Source of the DNA: Prochlorococcus marinus str. AS9601
Lineage (GTDB): Bacteria; Cyanobacteriota; Cyanobacteriia; PCC-6307; Cyanobiaceae
DNA: 64,000 nucleotides
Direction of reading: 5' to 3'
Assembly: GCF_000015645.1 (NCBI RefSeq)
Contig: NC_008816.1
Coordinates: forward strand, 992,001-1,056,000
Below, in pieces: positions 58,254 to 63,976 of this stretch; the first letter of the stretch is position 1; every line of letters begins with the position of its first letter. A model generated the notes under the pieces. It was not told where the DNA came from. It made no database searches and worked only from the letters and a program-made list of their open reading frames with translations. Position numbers and translations under genes: made by a program.

Positions 58254-59825
58254 TTGACAAAAAAATTCTTCACATTTATAAAGCGCGGTCAATCTAAGAA
58301 TTTAATTTATATAGTAATAATTTCTATTTTTTCTGGTTATAGTTTTCAAAAGACGATAGCTGCGAACAATGAAACTAACATCACCGTTGGTCTAACATGC
58401 GGAATAATAGGTTGGAATAATGGAAAATGGGAGGAGCTTTCTTTAAATAGTGGACACTTAGATGCTCCTTGGTATACAGGTAAAAAAGGAGGGAATAGTT
58501 GGACAGAAAATGAAAATAATAAAGCTTCAAGGATATGGTCTGATAAATATTTTGAACAAAATTCCATCAATTGGGTAAGATTTGCATATTTTTCAGATGA
58601 AGTTACCCAACCCACAAGAACGATGGTTCGTCATCATAGATGGAAAAATTCTACTTCTAGTCAATTTACTTGGACTGATGATAATAGAGCTCAAAATTGG
58701 GCACAGTATATAGGCAACTGCTCAACTGAGAATGGTATACCTGATGTTGGCATTCCAAATGAAGATATTGAGTTGTTGGCAAAAAATATAGTCTTAGAAG
58801 TATCAAATACTAGAGAAAACAACTATAAAATGGCACTAAACTTTTTACCGAAAAGTTTATTTGCGACAGGAGGAAAAGCTATTCAGGCTTATCAAAACGA
58901 CCTCGTAACTGCAGTTAAAAAGAAATCAAAAAATAATAAAAAAGAAAAGGTTTCAATATGGACGTCAATATTTAGTGGAAATAACTCACCTTTTGATTTC
59001 AATACTAATAATTTTGGAGAATATGGGAATTGGAAAAGTGATCATAATGGTTTTCTTATTGGTCTAACTAATGAAGTTGGTTCAAATAAATTTATTTCTA
59101 TATTTGGAAATAATGGTTCTGTTAAAGTCGATTTCCTCGATCAAGGAGGAGGAACATATAAACCTAAAGGGAATGGTTTTGGAATTGTAATTGGTAAAGA
59201 ATCAGAAAAAAATTATTCGCATTTTCTTTTTAGTAATACTAGCTTTAGTGGAAAACACAATCGCGGACTTATTCCGGTTGGTGACTTTGCTGGTGGATCT
59301 GCGAGCGGGAATAAAAGCATAACTTCTTATGTTTTTGATCTAACAATTGGCAAGAGAAAAGAGGTAAATGGATTTCTCATTAATCCTGAAATAAGTGGCA
59401 CCTGGAATCAAAATATAGATCATGAATGGAAAGAGTCAGGAGGTGATCCATTTAATCTTCAGTACAACGAATACAAAGATAATTTTCTTCTCACAGAAAT
59501 CTCGATTGCCATATCAAAAAAGGCTAAAGTTTATGAGAAATTCATATTAACTCCAACAATTAAAGCTGGATGGATTGTTGATTGGGATTTAAATAATAAG
59601 CCAGCAACAATTACTAATCTCGAAAATAGCCAAACAATAACTATTAAACCTGATGAACAAAACCAGCAAGGAATATTAATAGAGAGTTCCATAAAACTAG
59701 GTCCAACGAAAGATAGTGAGTCTAAGCTTGAGGCTGAAGTTTCATATGGAATAAAACTTTGGGAATCAAACCAAAAGTTTTCTGATTGGAGAGCCGCAAT
59801 AGGAGTGTCTTATTTTTTCGATTAA
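58254..59825 (+). CDS. Outer-membrane autotransporter-like barrel protein
   Basis: 523 residues from a TTG start. A long basic head leads to a signal-like hydrophobic segment at about 17-33 (LIYIVIISIFSGYSF) with cleavage near TIAA. An N-terminal region rich in Trp, Asn and Ser (about 40-170) includes a GNCSTENG bit. From about 225 the protein alternates polar and hydrophobic strands with many Gly and Asn, ending WRAAIGVSYFFD. This looks like the beta domain of an autotransporter, but by eye only; there is no obvious passenger fold. Only plus-strand gene in cassette A, facing away from tRNA-Pro and convergent with the sigma operon. Confidence 0.6.
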   Translation: MTKKFFTFIKRGQSKNLIYIVIISIFSGYSFQKTIAANNETNITVGLTCGIIGWNNGKWEELSLNSGHLDAPWYTGKKGGNSWTENENNKASRIWSDKYFEQNSINWVRFAYFSDEVTQPTRTMVRHHRWKNSTSSQFTWTDDNRAQNWAQYIGNCSTENGIPDVGIPNEDIELLAKNIVLEVSNTRENNYKMALNFLPKSLFATGGKAIQAYQNDLVTAVKKKSKNNKKEKVSIWTSIFSGNNSPFDFNTNNFGEYGNWKSDHNGFLIGLTNEVGSNKFISIFGNNGSVKVDFLDQGGGTYKPKGNGFGIVIGKESEKNYSHFLFSNTSFSGKHNRGLIPVGDFAGGSASGNKSITSYVFDLTIGKRKEVNGFLINPEISGTWNQNIDHEWKESGGDPFNLQYNEYKDNFLLTEISIAISKKAKVYEKFILTPTIKAGWIVDWDLNNKPATITNLENSQTITIKPDEQNQQGILIESSIKLGPTKDSESKLEAEVSYGIKLWESNQKFSDWRAAIGVSYFFD

Positions 59826-59894
59826 TAAAAGATTATCATTTTTTAAAAAATATTATTTTTTTTGATCTAGTTAAGGACCTCATGAAATTTAAAA

Positions 59895-60155
59895 CTATAA
59901 GTCCTCAATAATCCCATAAGTCACAAAATCATTAATTTCATTAACATCCACAATATTCCTAGATATCAATAATTGAGGAATAAAAATGCAAGAAATAATC
60001 AATGAGGTAAAAGTTAATCCATAAACGTTTGGCTTGAGAATTAATTCCTTAAGCCTTTTATGTAAAGAATTAGATTTAATGTTTTTTACTTCTTGTTTAT
60101 AAGAAAGTGCATTCTCAATCATTTGATTAAGACGTTCCTTTTGTAATTTAGACAT
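59895..60155 (-). CDS. Short single-pass membrane protein, candidate anti-sigma factor
   Basis: 86 residues: a charged, helical N-terminal part (about 1-43), one membrane helix (about 44-64, VYGLTFTSLIISCIFIPQLL) and a 22-residue end. It overlaps the ECF sigma gene stop by 8 bp, so translation is coupled. That position, order and topology are what anti-sigma factors show. It lacks the HxxxCxxC zinc motif of the ZAS family, so the anti-sigma role is inferred from context alone. Confidence 0.6.
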   Translation of the reverse strand: MSKLQKERLNQMIENALSYKQEVKNIKSNSLHKRLKELILKPNVYGLTFTSLIISCIFIPQLLISRNIVDVNEINDFVTYGIIEDL

Positions 60156-60702
60156 CCAAAAATTCCTCCAAAATATTTTTTGGCAAAATAGTTTTTAACT
60201 TTTTGCGAGCGCGAATAATGAGGCTTTCAGTTGCCTTGTCACTTTTTTTTAAGATCCTAGACACTTCTCTCTGTTTATAGCCAGAAAAGTAATGTAGCAA
60301 AATGGCTTCTCCCTGATCTTGAGGAAGTTTTTGAATATTTTTTAAAAGCATTTTTCTCAATTCACTAGTTGTATAGTTGTTATTTATTATTTCTAAGTTG
60401 GAATAATTATCTTTAAATTCTTCAGCACTTTTATATCTTCTAAAAAAGTCAATGCAAGTTGAAAAAACGATTTTATGAATATACCCTTCTACACTTCCTT
60501 TATTTACCCAATTAGGAGCTGATTGCCATACTTTAATTAAAGAAATTTGTACTACATCTTCTGCATCCTCAGAATGCGATGAACCTAAAATCTTAATTGC
60601 TGTGGCATGCATTTTGTATCCTAAAGAATTTGCAATGAATCGGAAAGCTGCCTTATCACCCTTTGCGACTTTGAGCATATAAGCACTAAGGTCTGTAGAC
60701 AT
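60148..60702 (-). CDS. ECF-type RNA polymerase sigma factor
   Basis: 184 residues with only sigma regions 2 and 4. Region 2 has the core-binding SEDAEDVVQISLIKVW (about 44-59) and the -10 recognition part GYIHKIVFSTCIDFFRR. Region 4 (about 123-172) is LPQDQGEAILLHYFSGY then REVSRILKKSDKATESLIIRARKKLK, the helix-turn-helix for -35 reading (quoted in part). No N-terminal extension. Starts 3 bp after the EF-hand gene and overlaps the membrane protein gene. Alternative sigma factors of this class are few in high-light Prochlorococcus, and this one lies in a mobile-looking cassette. Confidence 0.9.
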   Translation of the reverse strand: MSTDLSAYMLKVAKGDKAAFRFIANSLGYKMHATAIKILGSSHSEDAEDVVQISLIKVWQSAPNWVNKGSVEGYIHKIVFSTCIDFFRRYKSAEEFKDNYSNLEIINNNYTTSELRKMLLKNIQKLPQDQGEAILLHYFSGYKQREVSRILKKSDKATESLIIRARKKLKTILPKNILEEFLDV

Positions 60703-60705
60703 TCT

Positions 60706-61008
60706 TTAATTCCCTTCATTTCTAAATTTATATATCCTTTTTTTCATTTCTTGCTTAACTGCTCGTAGTTCTTTTTTTGATAACTTGCCATCAGCATTCT
60801 TATCAAAATTCAAAAATAGTTTATCTATACGATCACGATGAGCTTCTATCATCTCGCCTTTAGAAAGAAGTCCATCTCCATTCTTATCGATCTTTTGAAA
60901 TCGCTTGCGCATCTTAATAAAACTATTTTTCTCAAAAGTTGGATTGGAATAAGAAGGTAATGCGATAAAAAAGGCTAATGCCAAAATTAAAAATGAAAAA
61001 TTTTTCAT
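60706..61008 (-). CDS. Exported EF-hand calcium-binding protein
   Basis: 100 residues from the ATG at 61008, which begins a proper signal peptide (MKNFSFLILALAFFIALPSY). A longer frame to 61095 adds residues with no support. Two canonical 12-residue EF-hand loops follow: D41 to E52 (DKNGDGLLSKGE) and D69 to E80 (DKNADGKLSKKE), with all oxygen ligands in place. The ends are rich in Lys and Arg. First gene of the operon leading into the ECF sigma factor (3-bp gap), so a periplasmic calcium sensor or target of the sigma system is a fair inference. Confidence 0.9.
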   Translation of the reverse strand: MKNFSFLILALAFFIALPSYSNPTFEKNSFIKMRKRFQKIDKNGDGLLSKGEMIEAHRDRIDKLFLNFDKNADGKLSKKELRAVKQEMKKRIYKFRNEGN

Positions 61009-61076
61009 AAAGGTTTTAAATGTCTCTAAATTATTAACGCAGAAATCAATAAAAATCCTTCGCATAAATATATAAA

Positions 61077-61097
61077 GTGGACAAATAGTGGACAAAT
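61077..61097. repeat. GTGGAC paired repeat, right end of cassette A
   Basis: GTGGACAAATA followed by GTGGACAAAT, same orientation and 11-bp period as at the left end. It lies 109 bp before the right tRNA 3'-half repeat, and also about 70 bp upstream of the EF-hand start codon, so it could instead be a promoter element for that operon. Confidence 0.8.
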
Positions 61098-61185
61098 ATT
61101 GTTTGAATTGTCAGGACAAACTACGCAGAACTAAGCAAAAAAATAGATATAGCTTGAAACGCTAGTGCTTGCAATGGGGTGGGAA

Positions 61186-61235
61186 GTGCTTTGGGAGCAC
61201 TAGGTCGCAGGTTCGAATCCTGTCGCCCCGACTCT
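61186..61235 (+). repeat. tRNA-Pro 3'-half direct repeat, right copy (attR-like)
   Basis: A perfect 50-bp copy of 57996-58045. The upstream sequence (AATGGGGTGGGAA) does not form the 5' half of a tRNA, so this is a remnant and not a gene. Confidence 0.95.
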
Positions 61236-61253
61236 TAAAAACCAAGTCATACT

Positions 61254-61280
61254 AGAGAGTTACCCAAACTCTCTTTTTTT
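61254..61280 (+). terminator. Terminator after the right tRNA-Pro fragment
   Basis: AGAGAGTT and AACTCTCT form a perfect 8-bp stem around a 5-nt loop followed by seven T. It lies 18 bp after the tRNA fragment, in the same place as the terminator after the intact tRNA-Pro, but with a different stem. It will also stop transcripts coming from the left. Confidence 0.85.
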
Positions 61281-61304
61281 ATGTTTATGTCTCAAAGTGA
61301 GAAA

Positions 61305-61324
61305 GGGGAGCTGTAGGGGGAGCT
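61305..61324. repeat. GGGGAGCT paired repeat, left end of cassette B
   Basis: GGGGAGCT occurs at 61305-61312 and 61317-61324, a 12-bp period. It starts exactly 70 bp after the end of the tRNA 3'-half repeat, the same distance as the GTGGAC pair in cassette A. Repeated at 63957-63976 with 18 of 20 positions the same. Confidence 0.75.
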
Positions 61325-61353
61325 CATAGGATGTACTTTGATGTATTTAGTGC

Positions 61354-61602
61354 CTAGAAATAGCTCCTGAAGATACTTGTTTTCTTCCACCCCTCATCCA
61401 GTAGTTGTTTGTATTCCTTCCGAGCTGCTTCGATAGTTTCAACTCTGCTTCCTTTCATAACTGGTTTACTAGCTCGCTTATAAACACATCCATAACTAAT
61501 CATCATTGCATCAATACTAGGACTAGGCTTCGATACATCTTCAAATGGTTCAAATACTTTTATCCTATTTCTTTCATTATTTATAAGAATAAATCTCTCC
61601 AT
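61354..61602 (-). CDS. Small conserved picocyanobacterial protein (DUF1651-like)
   Basis: 82 residues starting MERFILINNERNRIKVFEPF and ending EARKEYKQLLDEGWKKTSIF. The late KGSRVETIEAARKEYKQLL and DEGW pattern resembles the DUF1651 family known from Prochlorococcus and Synechococcus, but the match is by eye. Its ATG overlaps the stop of the next upstream gene (TAATG), making it the last of a coupled series. Function unknown. Confidence 0.6.
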   Translation of the reverse strand: MERFILINNERNRIKVFEPFEDVSKPSPSIDAMMISYGCVYKRASKPVMKGSRVETIEAARKEYKQLLDEGWKKTSIFRSYF

Positions 61603-61853
61603 TACTTGCCTTTAGATAAAAGATAATTTAAAAAAATACCTCCTGAAACTAATAAACATCCCATAGCAACAAATCCAAGTAAATCTATTAATGATTTATC
61701 AGTATTTATTTTTAAAAAAGTTAAAGCAAAAGCTATTGGAGGGAATAATAATATTGCTTTTGGAATGAGCGCCTGATTCCATTTCTTTATATTTGTATCT
61801 TCTTCGTTTAGCTCTTGATACATCTTTTCCAGTTTTTTTCTTTCTTCTTCCAT
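61602..61853 (-). CDS. Small two-helix membrane protein
   Basis: 83 residues from the ATG at 61853 (MEEERKKLEKMYQELNEEDT), with a charged coiled head and two membrane helices at about 30-45 and 57-77. Its ATG overlaps the stop of the gene before it (TAATG), and its stop overlaps the ATG of the next gene. A GTG at 61871 would give six extra residues. Function unknown. Confidence 0.6.
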   Translation of the reverse strand: MEEERKKLEKMYQELNEEDTNIKKWNQALIPKAILLFPPIAFALTFLKINTDKSLIDLLGFVAMGCLLVSGGIFLNYLLSKGK

Positions 61854-61924
61854 TAAATAAGCAATAACCACATAATTGCTCCCATACTAAAAATTAAGCT
61901 CCACCCTTGCGAGTTAATTTTCAC
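61853..61924 (-). CDS. Possible 23-residue membrane peptide
   Basis: GTG start at 61924 overlapping the previous stop (GTGA). The product reads MKINSQGWSLIFSMGAIMWL plus LLI, one short membrane helix. Its stop overlaps the next ATG (TAATG). The two overlaps are the main argument that it is translated; the length alone would not support it. Confidence 0.4.
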   Translation of the reverse strand: MKINSQGWSLIFSMGAIMWLLLI

Positions 61925-62049
61925 TGATAAATATCGAGTAATTTTATATAAATTCCTAACAGTACTAATATTGCTAAACCTCCTCCAATAAGTATATTTG
62001 GTTGATTATTCCAAAGATTAGTTAAATATTCCATAAAAAAATTACTCAT
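61921..62049 (-). CDS. Small one-helix membrane protein
   Basis: 42 residues from the ATG at 62049, or 37 from the ATG at 62034. A polar Trp/Asn start (MEYLTNLWNNQPN) leads to one membrane helix (ILIGGGLAILVLLGIYI) and a short tail. First of the overlapping series that runs to 61354. Function unknown. Confidence 0.5.
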   Translation of the reverse strand: MSNFFMEYLTNLWNNQPNILIGGGLAILVLLGIYIKLLDIYQ

Positions 62050-62077
62050 TATACATAAAGTAATTTATTTGAAATAT

Positions 62078-62332
62078 TCAATCAGTGCTGATTTTAATCT
62101 CTTCTTTTTCTTCGGTTAACTCCTTTAATTCCTCTTTAGATTCTTCAGGCCAGGCAATATCAAATCTCGCAATCTCTTCCGTCTCGAAGCCCTCAGGATG
62201 ACGAGTACAAATTTTCTTTCTTCTTACAAAAATATGATCAACTCTCTTTTCTTCATCAGGAGTTACTATCCTTTCTAGTTCTATCACTTCTGTGAAGGGA
62301 GTTGATTTAAGTTCGTTAGTGGGTTTTGCCAT
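62078..62332 (-). CDS. Small acidic protein of unknown function
   Basis: 84 residues from the ATG at 62332 (MAKPTNELKSTPFTEVIELE), a soluble protein with a basic middle (VDHIFVRRKKICTRHPEGF) and an acidic end (ELKELTEEKEE). A TTG at 62395 would give 105 residues but adds nothing recognisable. Lies just downstream of the hli pair on the same strand. Confidence 0.6.
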   Translation of the reverse strand: MAKPTNELKSTPFTEVIELERIVTPDEEKRVDHIFVRRKKICTRHPEGFETEEIARFDIAWPEESKEELKELTEEKEEIKISTD

Positions 62333-62426
62333 TTTTTTTGCGGGATGTAAAAGCTTTTTACCTGATTCTGCGTAATTTCTCGTGTTCCATAACAAGATAT
62401 CTTGAAGAAATTAAAGATGAATATTT

Positions 62427-62570
62427 TAAATAACTCCAGGAACGATTTGTCCAGTTGTTATGTATGCTCCCACTAAAGCAATTAGACCGACGAGAGCAAA
62501 TCTGCCATTTAAATTCTCTGCTCTTATTTTTTGAGGATCAATATTTCTTGATTGATTTTTATTTTCCATT
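62427..62570 (-). CDS. hli: High-light-inducible protein (Hli), second of a tandem pair
   Basis: 47 residues from the ATG at 62570. A polar head (MENKNQSRNIDPQKIRAE) leads into the Hli motif ENLNGRFALVGLIALVGAY and the tail TTGQIVPGVI. The Glu, Asn and Arg chlorophyll ligand set is intact. The start codon directly abuts the stop of the upstream hli gene, so the two are surely cotranscribed. Confidence 0.92.
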
Positions 62571-62687
62571 TAAAAAACTCCTGGGATAAGCTGGCCTGTT
62601 GTTAAATATGTCCCCACTAAGATCATGAAAGCCATCATTGCTGGTCTTCCAATGGCTCTGTTGAGAATATCTTTATTTGAATCCATT
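62571..62687 (-). CDS. hli: High-light-inducible protein (Hli), first of a tandem pair
   Basis: 38 residues from the ATG at 62687. The head is MDSNKDILNRAIGRPAMMAF, where the usual ExxNGR is changed to LNRAIGR, followed by one helix and the tail TTGQLIPGVF. The chlorophyll-ligand pattern is thus altered, which may affect pigment binding. Ends immediately before the next hli start. Confidence 0.88.
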
Positions 62688-62848
62688 GTTAATTAAAGAA
62701 CTGGTTCCTAAATATTACTTAATGTAAACAGATGTCGAGATATGGTTGTATCAAATGATTCACCTGACACAAAAATGCGTTAAAAATGTAGCAAGTTTTA
62801 GTTATTCAAACTATTGAGTGACGTTTTTGAGATTTTTTTAGTTTAAAT

Positions 62849-62986
62849 TTATTGCTTTGTAAAAATGGCATTTTGATTAGTCAACCAAAATAATAGAAAA
62901 ATAAAGAATGATAATAATGCTCCAGAAAGGATTGCTATGAAGAAGAATTCTGTTGTTAATTCTGCATCAAAAAAATATAAATACAT
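62849..62986 (-). CDS. Small one-helix membrane protein
   Basis: 45 residues from the ATG at 62986: MYLYFFDAELTTEFFFIAIL then SGALLSFFIFLLFW, one long membrane helix, and a short polar end. It lies 10 bp after the PsbN-like gene on the same strand. Very hydrophobic, no motif. It may be a partner of the PsbN-like protein by position only. Confidence 0.55.
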   Translation of the reverse strand: MYLYFFDAELTTEFFFIAILSGALLSFFIFLLFWLTNQNAIFTKQ

Positions 62987-62996
62987 TTATATCTAC

Positions 62997-63212
62997 TCAG
63001 TGAATATGTTCTGCCTCATTATGGTTGTGATGATTGTGACCATGAGCAATACCTAATTCATGCATCCTTGCATGCTCTTTAATGGTGTCTCTTAACTTAT
63101 AAGATGATGGTCCAACTGTTGTATAAATCCCATATCCAATTGAGCCAAATAGTAAAATTCCAACACTACTCAAAAGTAGAAATAAAGTTGGATCTTTAAT
63201 TGTTCCTAGCAT
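62997..63212 (-). CDS. PsbN-like membrane protein with a histidine-rich tail
   Basis: 71 residues from the ATG at 63212 (a TTG at 63218 adds two). One membrane helix at about 9-29 is followed by GYGIYTTVGPSSYKLRDTIK, which matches the conserved PsbN pattern GYxxYTxFGxxxxxLRDP. PsbN assists photosystem II repair and assembly. PsbN normally stops soon after this point, but here about 25 residues follow with nine His (47, 51, 57, 59, 61, 62, 64, 69, 71), a likely metal-binding tail. A paralogue inside the hli-bearing cassette rather than the core psbN is likely. Confidence 0.65.
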   Translation of the reverse strand: MLGTIKDPTLFLLLSSVGILLFGSIGYGIYTTVGPSSYKLRDTIKEHARMHELGIAHGHNHHNHNEAEHIH

Positions 63213-63218
63213 TTTCAA

Positions 63219-63561
63219 TAAATCAATTACTAAATAACCCTAAATATCTTCAAAGATTTATTCAAGTTCAAAATTTATATAATAAAGCAGAAAAAAGCAT
63301 TCTTAAATATAAAGATTAAATGGCCAGATTGTATATAAAACAATAAAAATCAAAATTTTTAATCACAAAATAATACTTATTAAATATTTGCCAAAGTAAA
63401 AAAATAACACTTTAAGGTTATTATCTATTGAAATAGATTGATATAAAAGGATTTTATATTTTAAATTTAATCGCACGAAATTTACCGTGACTTGTATTAT
63501 TTGATATTGATTAAAATTAGACCTCTCAACTAGTTTGGATTTAATTAAATGGTATTAGCGT
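63219..63561. other. Gene-free A+T-rich stretch between divergent small genes
   Basis: About 340 bp with no credible frame, no hairpin of note and no copy of the tRNA or paired repeats. It must hold the promoters for the PsbN-like gene on one side and the two tiny genes on the other. Confidence 0.55.
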
Positions 63562-63729
63562 ATGGAAGTTTTGCTTTTTGCACTTTTTTTTATTAGTGCT
63601 CTTATTTTTTTTATTTCAGGTAAGGATGATTTTGGAAGAACCAAAAATAAATTAATTATTCAGGAAAAGGAAACGTTTAAAAAAGAGGAAAGCATCGAAC
63701 CCTCTTTAGAAGTCAAAAAAGAAGCATAA
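63562..63729 (+). CDS. Small one-helix membrane protein with a charged tail
   Basis: 55 residues starting MEVLLFALFFISALIFFISG, one membrane helix, followed by a Lys/Glu-rich tail (KDDFGRTKNKLIIQEKETFK and on). Small anchored proteins like this are common near hli genes in Prochlorococcus islands. Function unknown. The next gene follows after 25 bp. Confidence 0.6.
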   Translation: MEVLLFALFFISALIFFISGKDDFGRTKNKLIIQEKETFKKEESIEPSLEVKKEA

Positions 63730-63754
63730 TAAAAGCAAATTAATCAAGTTATTT

Positions 63755-63910
63755 ATGATTTATGGGTTTGCCTATTTAATGATGGTTCTTGCTATTAGTG
63801 CAGGTTGGATTATTCTTGCAGTCTTAAAAAAACCTGATTTTATTGAAAAACCACTTAATGAAGTGAAGAATAAAATAAGACCTTTTCTAAATCCAAAAGA
63901 TGATCAATGA
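63755..63910 (+). CDS. Small one-helix membrane protein
   Basis: 51 residues starting MIYGFAYLMMVLAISAGWII, one membrane helix, then a polar end with KKPDFIEKPLNEVKNKIRPF. Probably cotranscribed with the gene 25 bp upstream, which has the same general layout. Function unknown. Confidence 0.6.
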   Translation: MIYGFAYLMMVLAISAGWIILAVLKKPDFIEKPLNEVKNKIRPFLNPKDDQ

Positions 63911-63956
63911 AATCATTTCATCGACCTACTTCATAAGAGGCACTAGGTCGGATAGG

Positions 63957-63976
63957 GGGGAGCTACAGGGGGAGCT
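63957..63976. repeat. GGGGAGCT paired repeat, right end of cassette B
   Basis: GGGGAGCT at 63957-63964 and 63969-63976, the same orientation and 12-bp period as at 61305. An 11-bp tRNA-Pro word (GCACTAGGTCG, 63940-63950) lies just before it. By analogy with cassette A, a tRNA-Pro 3' half should begin about 109 bp after 63957, at about 64066. Confidence 0.7.

Larger units (their letters stand above)
58046..61235. mobile_element. tRNA-Pro-bounded cassette A, about 3.2 kb, no integrase seen
   Basis: The segment lies between the 50-bp tRNA 3'-half repeats. GTGGAC-type paired repeats lie near both ends (58115-58135 and 61077-61097). It contains one barrel-like surface protein gene on the plus strand and the EF-hand/sigma/membrane-protein operon on the minus strand. 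This arrangement is what integration of a small element at a tRNA leaves. Because no recombinase is encoded, it would depend on one supplied in trans. Prochlorococcus tycheposons are a known family of tRNA-targeting elements; membership is inference. Confidence 0.7.

Noticed and set aside
50693-61235. The porin repeat and the tRNA-Pro 3'-half repeat both have an offset of exactly 3190 bp.
   Set aside because: The two repeats share no sequence and I see no mechanism that links them, so I treat the equal spacing as coincidence.
61186-61235. A second functional tRNA-Pro.
   Set aside because: Only the 3' half is present; the sequence before it cannot form the acceptor and D arms.
58041-63950. 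A hidden integrase or transposase in the island.
   Set aside because: I looked at all frames with more than about 60 codons on both strands and saw no tyrosine or serine recombinase motif and no DDE motif.
56522-63976. A CRISPR array, suggested by several short repeats in the island.
   Set aside because: The repeats are tRNA-Pro parts and two-unit pairs with no regular spacer series, and no cas gene is present.
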